Positions 45,189 through 54,488 of a DNA stretch of 64,000 bases are shown piece after piece. The notes below the pieces were generated by a model, which saw only the letters and a program-made list of their open reading frames with translations, did no database searches and was not told the DNA's origin. The stretch comes from an uncultured Opitutales bacterium (GTDB taxonomy: Bacteria; Verrucomicrobiota; Verrucomicrobiia; Opitutales; Intestinicryptomonadaceae). Within the stretch, counting starts at the first letter, position 1; each line of letters begins with the position of its first letter. Made by a program: the position numbers and the translations under genes. The stretch covers positions 1 through 64,000 of the forward strand of contig URGP01000010.1 in the NCBI GenBank assembly GCA_900547395.1, given 5' to 3'.

Positions 45189-47033
45189 ATGCTAAAATTG
45201 GGAGAAAACGAACCTTACGGCGTGATTGTTTGTGGCGCGGGGCATGCGGGGGTCGAAGCGGCATTGGCTTCGGCTCGAATGGGCGTGCCGACGCTTTTGC
45301 TTACGGGCAATTTGGATACAATCGCGCAAATGAGCTGCAATCCCGCAATCGGAGGGCTTGCAAAGGGGCATATCGTGCGGGAAATCGACGCTCTCGGCGG
45401 AGAAATGGCAATAAATGCCGACGCTTCGGGCATACAGTTCAGGATTTTGAACGCGTCAAAAGGGCCCGCAGTCCAGGCTCCCCGCGCCCAGTGCGACAAA
45501 AAAGCCTACCAGTTCAGAATGAAGAACATTCTCGAACGCCAGCAGAATTTGGATATTTTCCAGGCGGAAGTTGTATCTGTCATTGTCGAAAATGGAAAAA
45601 TAAGGGGTGTTGGCACAAACTTGGGCGTAAATTTCTATTCTGAAACGCTGATTTTGACCACGGGTACCTTTTTGAGGGGGCTTTTGCATGTCGGGCATAA
45701 TACGACGGAAGGCGGCAGAATGGGGGACTTTGCCGCAAACAAGCTTTCAGGAAGCCTCATTTCTTGTGGCATAGAGCTTGGCAGGCTTAAAACGGGAACT
45801 CCCGCGCGCGTTTTGGCGTCTTCAATAGATTTTTCAAAGTGCGCAATGCAGGCGGGCGATGAAAATCCGACGCTTTTCGCCTTTTACGACACTCGCGAGG
45901 GCGGAATGTTCCACGTGGAACATGAAAGATGGGCGAATTTTGATGGGTTTGCAAAAAACCAGATGGCGTGCTATGAAACCTACACAAACGCCGATACTGC
46001 CGCCGTCATAAAAGCCAACTTGAAAAAATCGGCAATGTACGGTGGCAAAATAGAGGGGGTGGGTCCGCGTTATTGCCCGAGCATTGAAGACAAGGTCGTG
46101 CGCTTTGCCGACAAGGAAGGGCACAGGCTTTTTCTCGAACCCGAGGGCAGGTTTACCGACGAATGGTATATAAACGGGCTTTCAACTTCAATGCCGCTCG
46201 ATGTCCAAATGCAAATTCTAAAGACTATTCCGGGGCTTGAAAATGTCCGCATAACGCGCCCCGCTTACGCGGTCGAGTACGACTATGCGCCGCCTACGCA
46301 GCTTAAAGCGACTCTCGAGTCTAAAATCGTTAACGGATTGTTCTGCGCGGGGCAGATAAACGGCACAAGCGGTTATGAAGAAGCGGCGGGGCAGGGGCTT
46401 GTTGCAGGAATAAACGCCGCAAGCAAGGTTTTGGGTAAAGACCCTCTGATATTGCGCAGGCACGAAAGCTACATCGGCGTATTGATAGACGATTTGGTTA
46501 CAAAAGGAACTTTCGAGCCTTACAGAATGTTCACAAGCCGTGCCGAATACCGCCTGCTTTTAAACCACACGAGCGCGGAAATCAGGCTTTATCCTCATGC
46601 AAAAAAATACGGCTTGATTGGCGATGCCCGCGCAAAGAACATCGAAAAGAAAATTGAAAATGTTGCCCGCTGGTGTTCGCTTTTGGAAAATTCAAAGGAC
46701 GGCATGGCGTTAAAGCGCGAGGGCGAAGCATATTCAAAAAATCTCCATTCTGACTTTCAAACGCTTTCTTCGGAAACCCGCGCAGAGATTTTGTACAGGG
46801 TCATTTACAAGGGGTATTTGGACAGGGAATTAAAGCAGATTGCCCGCATGGACAAGCTTGAAACCCTCAAAATTCCCGAAAATACCGACTATTCCAAGCT
46901 GAAAGGGCTCCGCACCGAAGCGGCGCAAAAGCTTGCCAAATTCCGCCCGCTGACGGTTGGGCAGGCGTCGCGCATATCCGGAGTTTCGCCCGCTGATGTC
47001 AATGTAATCGTAATTTCAGCTTGCGGAAGGTAA
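45189..47033 (+). CDS. mnmG: tRNA uridine-5-carboxymethylaminomethyl enzyme MnmG (GidA)
   Basis: A 614-residue FAD enzyme that, with MnmE, modifies the wobble uridine of several tRNAs. The FAD motif is [19 protein letters not shown], followed by [20 protein letters not shown]. The active-site cysteine regions and SIEDKVVRF are present, and the C-terminal MnmE-binding helical domain ends with [19 protein letters not shown]. Around residues 235-260 a loop, [19 protein letters not shown], seems longer than in E. coli MnmG and is encoded by DNA that includes the third parS palindrome. MnmE is not in the window. No Shine-Dalgarno sequence is seen. Confidence 0.96.
   Translation: MLKLGENEPYGVIVCGAGHAGVEAALASARMGVPTLLLTGNLDTIAQMSCNPAIGGLAKGHIVREIDALGGEMAINADASGIQFRILNASKGPAVQAPRAQCDKKAYQFRMKNILERQQNLDIFQAEVVSVIVENGKIRGVGTNLGVNFYSETLILTTGTFLRGLLHVGHNTTEGGRMGDFAANKLSGSLISCGIELGRLKTGTPARVLASSIDFSKCAMQAGDENPTLFAFYDTREGGMFHVEHERWANFDGFAKNQMACYETYTNADTAAVIKANLKKSAMYGGKIEGVGPRYCPSIEDKVVRFADKEGHRLFLEPEGRFTDEWYINGLSTSMPLDVQMQILKTIPGLENVRITRPAYAVEYDYAPPTQLKATLESKIVNGLFCAGQINGTSGYEEAAGQGLVAGINAASKVLGKDPLILRRHESYIGVLIDDLVTKGTFEPYRMFTSRAEYRLLLNHTSAEIRLYPHAKKYGLIGDARAKNIEKKIENVARWCSLLENSKDGMALKREGEAYSKNLHSDFQTLSSETRAEILYRVIYKGYLDRELKQIARMDKLETLKIPENTDYSKLKGLRTEAAQKLAKFRPLTVGQASRISGVSPADVNVIVISACGR
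45907..45922. other. parS-like centromere site, copy 3, inside mnmG
   Basis: A third perfect TGTTCCACGTGGAACA with A/T flanks, read in frame as part of MFHVEH in a loop of MnmG. It is 803 bp from copy 2. Confidence 0.85.
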
Positions 47034-47057
47034 TTTGCGCAAAACCGTAAAATTTTT

Positions 47058-47090
47058 AAATCCCGATGCTTGTCGGGATTTTTTATTATT
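47058..47090 (+). terminator. Terminator of mnmG
   Basis: A 9-bp perfect stem AAATCCCGA/TCGGGATTT (47058-47066 with 47073-47081) with a 6-nt loop and T-rich tail, 24 nt after the mnmG stop. Confidence 0.85.
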
Positions 47091-47253
47091 TTATGATATT
47101 TTGCAATTCCAAGCGAAAACAGGGCTTTGAATTTGCGCAAAGAAAGACATTGGAATATTTAAAATACCTGCTTGCAGGGGGTATTATGCAAACTTTGCTT
47201 TTTGTGCAAATTTTGCGTTTGACGAAAAAGGGCCGATATTAAAGACTGTGAGA

Positions 47254-48294
47254 ATGTCAAACAAACCAGTCATTGCGCTTTCAACAAGCTATTTCCGCCA
47301 AGATTATTCCGACGGATACGAGATGCTTTGCAAGTGCGCGGAGCTTGGCTTTGAATATGTGGAGCTTGGGCACAACACCACGGTTAATTTGGTTCAAGGC
47401 ATTTTAAAGGCGGTAAAAGAGGGCGTTGTAAAAGTTTCTTCCCTTCACAATTTCTGCCCTGTGCCGCCGTTTGCGAGGCCGCCTGCCCCCAATTTGTATT
47501 CGCCCGCCACTTCTTCAAAAATAGAAACTTCGCAGTGGCGCAGGCATACTTTGAATACGCTTTCGCTTGCGAAAGAGACGGGGGCTTCACGCGTTGTGAT
47601 GCACTCAGGCGCGCTTGCGTACTTCTTTTTAAATCCCAAATTTTCGCTTATGGAAAGCTGGGATAGGGTGCAAAACGCAAGACTTTCATTGGAAGATTTG
47701 AAGGGGGAATTTTCGGGCGGAGAGCTGTCGGAAGACGAAAAAAATTCGCGCATAAAATCCGTTGAAGAAAATTTAAAACTTTTGCAGTCCGCCTACCAAA
47801 AGAATCTCTCTAAATTTATTTCAAAATCAGAAAAGAAAGCGGTTAAGTTTCACAAGCGCATTTTTGAAAATTTAAAAGGCATAGACGGAGATTTTTCCAA
47901 TGCCGGAATTTTGCTTGGTGTCGAAAACCGCGACGGCTATGTAGAACTTCCTTTTGACACTATGTTTGCGGATTTCACGCAGTCTCTTGCAAAGGAACTG
48001 ACGAATGTACGCCCCTGGATAGACATAGGGCATGTAAAGGTCAAGTCGCTTAGGGGTGTTATTGACTTTGAACGCTTTGTGGAAGAGGCAAGCCCAAATG
48101 TTTGCGCATGGCATTTGCACGACTGCAACTTGTCATGCCACGACCACCGCGCCATTGGCGACGGAGACATAGATTTTAATTTCGTAAAAAAATTCTTTAA
48201 GCCTGAAAGCCAGATTTTCACGCTCGAGCTCAACTATCGCGTAAAGGAGGAAGACGTGGTTTCTTCGCGCAAAAAAGTGGAGGATATGTTTTGA
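47254..48294 (+). CDS. Sugar phosphate isomerase/epimerase-like TIM-barrel protein
   Basis: A 346-residue xylose-isomerase-like TIM-barrel protein. Strand motifs include IALSTSYFRQDYSDGYEML, FEYVELGHNTTV, KVSSLHNFCPVPPFARPPAP, VVMHSGAL, ILLGVENRDGYVELPFD, RPWIDIGHVKVKS, WHLHDCNL and HDHRAIGDGDIDF. The Glu, Asp, His and Glu residues at strand ends fit the family's divalent-metal site. A helical insertion of about 60 residues (KNSRIKSVEENLKLLQSAYQ and following) is unusual. ATG at 47254 was preferred over a GTG 6 nt upstream. The ybeY start overlaps its stop, so they are coupled. The substrate is unknown. Confidence 0.8.
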   Translation: MSNKPVIALSTSYFRQDYSDGYEMLCKCAELGFEYVELGHNTTVNLVQGILKAVKEGVVKVSSLHNFCPVPPFARPPAPNLYSPATSSKIETSQWRRHTLNTLSLAKETGASRVVMHSGALAYFFLNPKFSLMESWDRVQNARLSLEDLKGEFSGGELSEDEKNSRIKSVEENLKLLQSAYQKNLSKFISKSEKKAVKFHKRIFENLKGIDGDFSNAGILLGVENRDGYVELPFDTMFADFTQSLAKELTNVRPWIDIGHVKVKSLRGVIDFERFVEEASPNVCAWHLHDCNLSCHDHRAIGDGDIDFNFVKKFFKPESQIFTLELNYRVKEEDVVSSRKKVEDMF

Positions 48295-48764
48295 AAAAGT
48301 TAAGGGAAGTGCAAGTTTGCAATATGAGCGAAACCGCAAGCTTTAAGCCGAGCCGAGTAGTTAGGCTTGTCCGAATTTTGGACGAGCGGATGCCCGAAAA
48401 TTTGCGCGCGCCCGAAGGTTCGCTTTCGATTGCAATAATGGACGACGAAGCTCTTGCGAAAATCCATGCGGATTTTTTGAACGACCCGTCGAAAACCGAT
48501 GTCATTACTTTTGAAGGCGGAGGGGAAGAGGGCTTTGCGGGCGAAATTTGCGTAAGCGCGGAGCGCGCCTTGGAAAAGGCGTCGGAATTTAACAATACGC
48601 CTGACGCCGAGCTTTGCCTTTATATTGCGCACGGAATGCTGCATTTGGCGGGCGTTGACGACATCGCGCCCGAAGACGCCTTAAAAATGCGCGCGGCGGA
48701 GGCGGTTGCCGCAAAAATCATAAAAGAGGCATTTCGCGCCCCTGTTTTCACTTTTAACAAATAG
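48291..48764 (+). CDS. ybeY: Endoribonuclease YbeY (rRNA maturation factor)
   Basis: A 157-residue member of the YbeY/UPF0054 family, a metal-dependent single-strand RNase acting in 16S rRNA 3'-end maturation and ribosome quality control. SIAIMDDEALAKIHADFLND, KTDVITFEGG and FAGEICVSAERA are family motifs. The zinc motif, usually HGxLHLxGYDH, reads HGMLHLAGVDD, so the third ligand is Asp instead of His. A TTG start at 48291, with GGAGG 7 nt upstream and overlapping the previous stop, was chosen. An ATG at 48324 is possible and would remove 11 residues. Confidence 0.85.
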   Translation: MKKLREVQVCNMSETASFKPSRVVRLVRILDERMPENLRAPEGSLSIAIMDDEALAKIHADFLNDPSKTDVITFEGGGEEGFAGEICVSAERALEKASEFNNTPDAELCLYIAHGMLHLAGVDDIAPEDALKMRAAEAVAAKIIKEAFRAPVFTFNK

Positions 48765-48765
48765 G

Positions 48766-49362
48766 GTGGCTGAAAGCATTACAGGCATTGTCTTGGACAA
48801 GTCCCTAAGGGGCGAGAGCGGGATATTGTTTAAAATATTTTCCGAAGAAGAAGGCTTGCGCGTTCTCTACAAGAGGGCGGGGCAGAAGAAGACTTCGCAT
48901 CTTCCAGATTTGTTTGACGAAATTTGCGCCGAATGCGAAAAGTCGAAAACGGGCGATATGCTTTTTTTGAAAGACTTTGAGCTGTTGAAATCGCATTCTG
49001 AAATTGCGAACAATTATGATAGTTTTAAAACCGCCTGCGAAATTTCCAAATGCGCGCTTAAAAACGCCGCCTATCTTGAAGAGTTTTCAAAGTTCCACAA
49101 AATTCTTGCCGCGTCTTTCGATGCGATAAATTCAGGGGCGGACGCGCAGTGCGTCTTCATAAAATATCTGTATGTTTTTATGCGCAGCGAAGGCTATCCA
49201 ATAAAGGAAGATTTTGCGGCAAGCCTGACTCTTGGCGAATTTGAAACACTTAAAGAAATACTTTCAACTCCCGCCTTGCAGTTAAAAAGCAAAGACGCCG
49301 AGCCTGTTTTGAAAAAAATGCAAAACTGGATAATATCGAATACCTCCGTCATCTTGGATTGA
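48766..49362 (+). CDS. recO: DNA repair protein RecO
   Basis: A 198-residue RecO-like protein that helps load RecA on single-stranded DNA coated with SSB. The N-terminal OB-fold has GIVLDKSLRGESGILFKIFSEEEGLRVLYKRAGQ-type pattern (start ESITGIVLDKSLRGESG). The C-terminal part is helical, and the four-cysteine zinc site found in some RecO proteins is missing. It is shorter than E. coli RecO (242 residues). GTG start 1 nt after the ybeY stop; co-transcribed with it. Confidence 0.8.
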   Translation: MAESITGIVLDKSLRGESGILFKIFSEEEGLRVLYKRAGQKKTSHLPDLFDEICAECEKSKTGDMLFLKDFELLKSHSEIANNYDSFKTACEISKCALKNAAYLEEFSKFHKILAASFDAINSGADAQCVFIKYLYVFMRSEGYPIKEDFAASLTLGEFETLKEILSTPALQLKSKDAEPVLKKMQNWIISNTSVILD

Positions 49363-49464
49363 ATTTGCGCCAAGCGGCAACTTTTGTAAAAAAAATAAAA
49401 ATTTTTTATTTCACACGGGAGATTTTTCCTAAAAACGCGAAATATGTTGTGGACCACATATTTT

Positions 49465-50289
49465 ATGAATACAGAAGTAAATTTTTCCATTCAAGAAGAG
49501 CAAGTCGCAATTCCAAATTATTTGCGTTTTAACAAAAAAGTAGCATGGGTTGCCTTTGCAACGTCAGTATTGCTTTGTAGCGATTCTTTTTCAAGTGCGG
49601 TAGATGAAGGAAACATAATTGCGTGCATAATTTGTTTGATTGCTTTGGTTGCAAACTTTCATTTCATTTTTTCGATAGTTGCAGAGCAGGCATATTCGTA
49701 TAAAGAAAAGGAAACGTATGATTGGCGTCCGCTTGGCATAATTGTCGGGACAAACCTTTTATCTTTTTTGTGGGATCCATTTGGGTTATTATCATTTTGT
49801 GCTGTATTTTTTTCCGAGAGAATTACGGCGGAAGAAACATCAAAAATCACACTGTCTTTCGTAAAAAAAGCGTCGTGGATATCAACCATTGGTTTTTTTG
49901 TGCTTATCGTCATATTCTGCTTCGATTCAAAAGAATTTACTTACGATGAGTATTACGAAGAGCTAAATAATACTGTTTTAGCGAACAAACAGCGCATATA
50001 TGAAAATGTTCATCATCCGTTTGGTAGTTGCAATTCTGCGCAAGTTAAAAATTTAAACATTGAATGGGATGGAAATAATCCTAAAAGCATTAGCTATGAA
50101 GTCGAACTATTTTGGAAGACTTTGCTAACGTCAAACGGATATACAAGGATTTCCATAAAGGAAGTTTATAATTATAATACAAAACAGTATGAAACGGCAA
50201 GGTGCGAAGTTGTTGAAACAAACGGACAGTTATCGGGAGATTTTTGGTGGGATGTCGGCTGGGGTATAGGCACTATGCTGATTTTATAA
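49465..50289 (+). CDS. Membrane protein of unknown function
   Basis: A 274-residue protein with about four hydrophobic segments in its first 160 residues (for example VAWVAFATSVLLCSDSF, IIACIICLIALVANFHFIFS, GTNLLSFLWDPFGLLSFCAV, WISTIGFFVLIVIFCF), followed by a soluble region of about 110 residues and a C-terminal DVGWGIGTMLIL. ATG at 49465 was chosen; another ATG at 49444 adds seven residues and lies within an inverted repeat TGTGG-A-CCACA that might be a control site. Composition is more A/T-rich than the neighbouring housekeeping genes. No family was recognised. Confidence 0.65.
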   Translation: MNTEVNFSIQEEQVAIPNYLRFNKKVAWVAFATSVLLCSDSFSSAVDEGNIIACIICLIALVANFHFIFSIVAEQAYSYKEKETYDWRPLGIIVGTNLLSFLWDPFGLLSFCAVFFSERITAEETSKITLSFVKKASWISTIGFFVLIVIFCFDSKEFTYDEYYEELNNTVLANKQRIYENVHHPFGSCNSAQVKNLNIEWDGNNPKSISYEVELFWKTLLTSNGYTRISIKEVYNYNTKQYETARCEVVETNGQLSGDFWWDVGWGIGTMLIL

Positions 50290-50319
50290 ATAAAATTTTA
50301 ACGCAGGAAAGAGGTTTTT

Positions 50320-50814
50320 ATGTTTTATCCAATTTTAATGGCAGATGGCTTTTCAACTATTTCTGAATTGCCTTTGATTGGTATAGTTGTGGTATTATAT
50401 TTTATTAGTGTACTTGTTTTCTTACCTTGTATTGCTTTTAAGTATCTTCTTGATTTTATATTTTGGATGATTTTCGAAGCTCTTTTGTGTGTCGGAAAAA
50501 TATCGAAAGATGAGTCCGAGAGAAAATTAACTAAATGTTTAAATTTTTTCAGCCTCGAAAAAATTTTATACTGTTTTTTCCCTATTTTTATTGTGTCCTC
50601 TATTTTATTTTCGATTTTACGTGGCGAAGAAATACCTTTTGGAATGTCTCAAGGTGACATCGAAATTCTCGTTATAATGCTTACATTTTGTTATGTGATT
50701 CCGTTTTTTGGAAAGAGATTGGTTAAAGAGAAAAAGACAAGAACTTTATGTGTGGGAATTTATTGCGGTTTTTCGGCCTTGATTATATGTAGTCTTTTGT
50801 TAAGTTCATTGTAA
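50320..50814 (+). CDS. Small membrane protein of unknown function
   Basis: A 164-residue protein with about four hydrophobic segments (GIVVVLYFISVLVFLPCIAF, ILYCFFPIFIVSSILFSI, ILVIMLTFCYVIPFF, CVGIYCGFSALIICSLLL). It follows the previous membrane gene by 30 nt, with a purine-rich GAAAGAGG upstream, so the two probably form an operon. A/T-rich like its partner. No family was recognised. Confidence 0.6.
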   Translation: MFYPILMADGFSTISELPLIGIVVVLYFISVLVFLPCIAFKYLLDFIFWMIFEALLCVGKISKDESERKLTKCLNFFSLEKILYCFFPIFIVSSILFSILRGEEIPFGMSQGDIEILVIMLTFCYVIPFFGKRLVKEKKTRTLCVGIYCGFSALIICSLLLSSL

Positions 50815-50895
50815 GAATTAACAAAAAACTAACAATTCGCTAATAAAATAAAAACAAAATCGTTTCATTATGATTTCATAACAAAATGAAATCTG

Positions 50896-51507
50896 ATGAA
50901 AAAAACTTTAAATGAAAAAATAAGGACGACAATTTCCAAAGTCGTAGGCATTTTTATTATATTTGCAGTACTCTTTTGCGAGACAAAGTGGGAAGTAAAT
51001 CCGATACTTGAAGAATCGCTTATGCTCTTTGCATGCGTGATGGCTACAATCGGCGCATTCGGCAGAATTTGGTGCTCGCTTTATATTGCAGGACACAAAG
51101 ACAGAAAGCTAATCGCCGAGGGGCCTTACAGCTTGTGCAGAAATCCGCTCTACTTTTTCAGTTTTGTGGGAGCGGTCGGTACTTGTTTCGGCACGGAGAC
51201 ATTTTCAATTCCGATGCTTGCCGCCGTTGCTTTCGTCTTGTATTATCCCTCGACGGTCAAGGGCGAAGAAGCGCGCTTAAAAGAGCTTTTTGGCAAGGAA
51301 TTTGACGATTATTGTCAAACAACGCCGCGCTTTATTCCCAATTTTTTCCGAAAGCCAAGCCAGCCTGATTTTATGGAAGTAATGCCCAAAAAGTTTACAA
51401 AAAGTTTTTTGGACGCCGTTTGGTTTGTTTGGATTATCGGGTTTTTTGAGCTTGCCGAAGGTTTGAGGGAAGCGGGTGTCATACCGACCCTTTTCAAGCT
51501 CTATTAA
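50896..51507 (+). CDS. ICMT/PEMT-like membrane methyltransferase
   Basis: A 203-residue membrane protein of the isoprenylcysteine carboxyl methyltransferase/phospholipid methyltransferase group. Hydrophobic segments are at about 15-30 and 38-60, followed by the AdoMet-binding core GPYSLCRNPLYFFSF, a membrane hairpin, and the C-terminal KGEEARLKELFGKEFDDYC typical of the family (Glu and Arg of the second cofactor-contact motif). A terminal hydrophobic segment, SFLDAVWFVWIIGFFELAEG, follows. The substrate in bacteria is usually unknown. A hairpin terminator lies about 105 nt downstream. Confidence 0.8.
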   Translation: MKKTLNEKIRTTISKVVGIFIIFAVLFCETKWEVNPILEESLMLFACVMATIGAFGRIWCSLYIAGHKDRKLIAEGPYSLCRNPLYFFSFVGAVGTCFGTETFSIPMLAAVAFVLYYPSTVKGEEARLKELFGKEFDDYCQTTPRFIPNFFRKPSQPDFMEVMPKKFTKSFLDAVWFVWIIGFFELAEGLREAGVIPTLFKLY

Positions 51508-51612
51508 GCCTTTTGAAAAGATGAATTTTCTTTCAAGCGTATTTTTGAATTTACAATGTTCGATGTAGTTTTGCCTTAGCGTGACAGCACTGCGTATTTT
51601 GGCAAATTTGCG

Positions 51613-51646
51613 GTCGCCTTGTTTTTGCGCAAGGCGACTTTCTTTT
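51613..51646 (+). terminator. Hairpin terminator after the ICMT-like gene
   Basis: A 9-bp perfect stem GTCGCCTTG/CAAGGCGAC (51613-51621 with 51630-51638), 8-nt loop, and a T-rich tail interrupted by C. Confidence 0.65.
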
Positions 51647-51760
51647 GCTTACATTTGGTTTCTCGGGATTTTTCAGGAATGACTGAGGCGGAATTGAAAA
51701 AGCCCGTTGACATCTATTTTGCGGTTAAAAACGGGGATTGAACACGCTTATTTGGCGCAA

Positions 51761-51790
51761 AAAAAACGGCGGAAAAACATATCCGCCGCT
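51761..51790 (-). terminator. Terminator of metK-ahcY
   Basis: On the minus strand, a 7-bp G/C-rich stem (51782-51788 with 51767-51773, CGGCGGA/TCCGCCG) is followed by eight T, about 20 nt after the ahcY stop. Confidence 0.8.
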
Positions 51791-51808
51791 TTTCGCAAAC
51801 AATCCGTT

Positions 51809-53221
51809 TTAATACCTGTAAATGTCCGATTTATACGGGCCTTCGACTTTTACGCCGATGTAGTCCGCCTGCTCCTGTGTCAGGGTTGTAAGGTGCGCCC
51901 CGATGCGTTCCAAGTGCAGTCTTGCGACTTCTTCGTCCAATTTTTTGGGCAGGGTATAGACTTTGTTTTCGTACTTGCCGCGGTTTTCCCAAAGGTCGAT
52001 TTGCGCAAGCGTTTGGTTTGTGAAAGAATTGCTCATCACAAACGACGGGTGCCCTGTCGCACAGCCCAAGTTAACGAGCCTGCCTTCCGCCAAGAGGTAG
52101 ATTGAATTGCCGCCCGGGAATGTGTATTTGTCAACTTGGGGTTTGATGTTTGTGCGCTTTATGTTCGGGAATTTTTCAAGTTTGCTTACTTCGATTTCAT
52201 TGTCGAAATGCCCTATGTTGCAGACGATAGCCTGGTCGCGCATCTTTTGCATGTGCTCGATTGTGATAATCTTGCAGTTGCCGGTTGTTGTTACGTAGAT
52301 GTCCGCCAATCCCAATGTTTCTTCAATCGTCACCACGCGGTAGCCTTCCATCGCCGCCTGCAATGCGCAAATCGGGTCTATTTCCGTGACCAAAATTGTT
52401 GCGCCAAGTCCTTTTAATGCTTGAACACAGCCTTTGCCGACATCGCCGTAGCCGCAAACTACCGCCACTTTGCCCGCAATCATTACGTCTGTTGCGCGCT
52501 TTATGCCGTCAACCAACGATTCCCTGCAACCGTACAAATTGTCGAATTTGCTCTTTGTTACGGAGTCGTTTACATTGATTGCGGGGAAGAGCAGTTCGCC
52601 CCTTTCAAAACGCTGATAGAGGCGGTGTACGCCTGTCGTTGTTTCTTCTGAAACACCCTTGACTTCCGCAACGACTTTGTGCCAATGGCTTGGGTCTTCC
52701 TTGTTAACTTTTTTAAGAAGCGTCTTTATGACTTCTTCTTCATGGCTTGAGCTTTCAGTGTTTACCCAATCCGAGCCGTTTTCAAGCTCGTAGCCTTTGT
52801 GGATTAGCAAAGTCGCGTCTCCGCCGTCGTCAACGATTAACTGCGGACCCTTGCCGTCGTTCCAAGTCAGAGCCTTGTAGGTGCATTCCCAGTAGTCTTC
52901 AAGGCTTTCGCCTTTCCATGCAAATACGGGAGTGCCGCCTTTTGCGATTGCCGCCGCCGCGTGGTCTTGCGTTGAAAAGATGTTGCAGCTTGCCCAGCGC
53001 ACGTCCGCGCCGAGAGCTTTCAATGTTTCAATCAAGACGGCGGTTTGGATTGTCATGTGCAGGCTGCCGCTTATTCTGACGCCTTTAAGCGGTTTTTTGT
53101 CCGCGTATTTTTTGCGCACCGCCATGAGCCCCGGCATTTCGTGCTCTGCGATGTCAAGTTCTTTTCTTCCGAAATCCGCCAAAGAGATGTCGGCTATTTT
53201 GTAGTCTGAAAATTCGCTCAT
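51809..53221 (-). CDS. ahcY: S-adenosylhomocysteine hydrolase AhcY
   Basis: A 470-residue NAD-dependent enzyme that splits S-adenosylhomocysteine into adenosine and homocysteine, removing product inhibition of methyltransferases. It has [23 protein letters not shown], the NAD-binding [21 protein letters not shown], and the conserved C-terminus ending DIYRY. The extra internal segment (about residues 150-190, [20 protein letters not shown]) is the one found in the longer bacterial type. Its start overlaps the metK stop by one base (TAATG), so synthesis and recycling of S-adenosylmethionine are coupled. Confidence 0.97.
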   Translation of the reverse strand: MSEFSDYKIADISLADFGRKELDIAEHEMPGLMAVRKKYADKKPLKGVRISGSLHMTIQTAVLIETLKALGADVRWASCNIFSTQDHAAAAIAKGGTPVFAWKGESLEDYWECTYKALTWNDGKGPQLIVDDGGDATLLIHKGYELENGSDWVNTESSSHEEEVIKTLLKKVNKEDPSHWHKVVAEVKGVSEETTTGVHRLYQRFERGELLFPAINVNDSVTKSKFDNLYGCRESLVDGIKRATDVMIAGKVAVVCGYGDVGKGCVQALKGLGATILVTEIDPICALQAAMEGYRVVTIEETLGLADIYVTTTGNCKIITIEHMQKMRDQAIVCNIGHFDNEIEVSKLEKFPNIKRTNIKPQVDKYTFPGGNSIYLLAEGRLVNLGCATGHPSFVMSNSFTNQTLAQIDLWENRGKYENKVYTLPKKLDEEVARLHLERIGAHLTTLTQEQADYIGVKVEGPYKSDIYRY

Positions 53222-54393
53222 TATTTTGCTGATTTTACGGCTTTTTTCAGGTCTTGCGCCTTGTCGGTTTTTTCCCAGGGCAAGTCGGCTTTTGTGAAGT
53301 GTCCGTAGTTTGTGGTCTTTTTGTAAATCGGGGCGAGAAGTCCGAGCTGTTTTATGATGTCGGCAGGCTTGAAAGAGAATACTTTTTTAACCGCGTCCGT
53401 CAAAACTTCTTCTGAAACTTTGCCCGTTCCGAAAGTGTCGATTGCGATGCTTAGCGGATGCGGATAGCCGATTGCGTACGCGACTTGAAGTTCGCAACGG
53501 TCAGCCAAGCCCGCGGCAACGATGTTCTTTGCAACCCATCTGCACATGTACGCCGCCGAACGGTCAACCTTTGAGGGGTCTTTTCCCGAGAACGCGCCGC
53601 CGCCGTGGCGTCCGTAGCCGCCGTAAGAGTCAACTATAATCTTTCTGCCCGTAAGCCCTGAATCGCCCTGAGGACCACCCACGACGAATTTCCCCGTCGG
53701 GTTTATCAAAAATTGCGTTTTTTCGTCGCAGAGATTTTTCGGAAGGACTTTTTTGATGATTTTTTCAACCATGTAATGCTCGATTTCGTCATGCTCGACG
53801 TCCGCGGAGTGCTGGGTTGAAATTACGACGTTTTCAATTCTTGCGGGCTTTCCGTCCTTGTATTCGACTGCGACCTGGCTCTTGCAGTCGGGGCGGAGCC
53901 ATTTCGGACCCTTGCCTTTGCGCTGTTTTGCAAGCTCCGTTAAAATGCGGTGCGCGAACATTATGGCGGCGGGCATGTATTCGGGCGTTTCGTTTGTGGC
54001 GTAGCCGAACATGATGCCTTGGTCTCCCGCACCCTGTTCCGCGCCTTTTTTGCCTTTTGCCTTGCGGGCGTCAACGCCTTGCGCGATGTCGGGGGACTGT
54101 TTTGTCAAAAGGTTTGTTATAAATACTTTGTCGGCATGAAAAACGTCGTCGTCGTTGACGTAGCCGATTTCCCTTATGGCGTTTCGCACGATTTTTTCGT
54201 AGTCCAACTTTGCGTTTGTTGTGATTTCGCCCGCGATTACGACGCAGTTGCTCTTTACCAAAGTTTCACATGCCACGCGGCTTGATTTGTCCTGTTCCAG
54301 GCATGCGTCAAGGACGCTGTCGGAAATATAGTCCGCCACTTTGTCGGGATGGCCTTCGCCAACCGATTCCGAAGAGAATACGTAATTTTTCAT
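53221..54393 (-). CDS. metK: S-adenosylmethionine synthetase MetK
   Basis: A 390-residue enzyme making S-adenosylmethionine from methionine and ATP. Motifs are [40 protein letters not shown] (family signature) and [19 protein letters not shown] (ATP P-loop-like signature). It is the first enzyme gene of metK-ahcY. No SAM-type riboswitch was recognised in the 95 bp before it. Its product feeds the several methyltransferases in this window. Confidence 0.98.
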   Translation of the reverse strand: MKNYVFSSESVGEGHPDKVADYISDSVLDACLEQDKSSRVACETLVKSNCVVIAGEITTNAKLDYEKIVRNAIREIGYVNDDDVFHADKVFITNLLTKQSPDIAQGVDARKAKGKKGAEQGAGDQGIMFGYATNETPEYMPAAIMFAHRILTELAKQRKGKGPKWLRPDCKSQVAVEYKDGKPARIENVVISTQHSADVEHDEIEHYMVEKIIKKVLPKNLCDEKTQFLINPTGKFVVGGPQGDSGLTGRKIIVDSYGGYGRHGGGAFSGKDPSKVDRSAAYMCRWVAKNIVAAGLADRCELQVAYAIGYPHPLSIAIDTFGTGKVSEEVLTDAVKKVFSFKPADIIKQLGLLAPIYKKTTNYGHFTKADLPWEKTDKAQDLKKAVKSAK

Positions 54394-54488
54394 ATTTGTT
54401 TTTTAGTGAGTGTTTTTTTTAAAATATTGGTTCAATTCAATCGCAAATCCCCAAATAGTCAAGCATTCATAAGCGGGGCGGATTTCGG

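Larger units (their letters stand above)
51508..51808. other. Intergenic region with two terminators and a possible 20-codon ORF
   Basis: About 300 bp between convergent genes. It holds a hairpin for the rightward gene (51613) and one for ahcY (51761). Between them a tiny frame (51679-51741, 20 codons, start preceded by AGGA) could encode a peptide or be a gene remnant, but there is nothing to support translation. Nothing else was seen. Confidence 0.5.

Noticed and set aside
54394..54488. SAM riboswitch ahead of metK
   Set aside because: The 95-bp gap shows no recognisable conserved riboswitch core or terminator/antiterminator pair.
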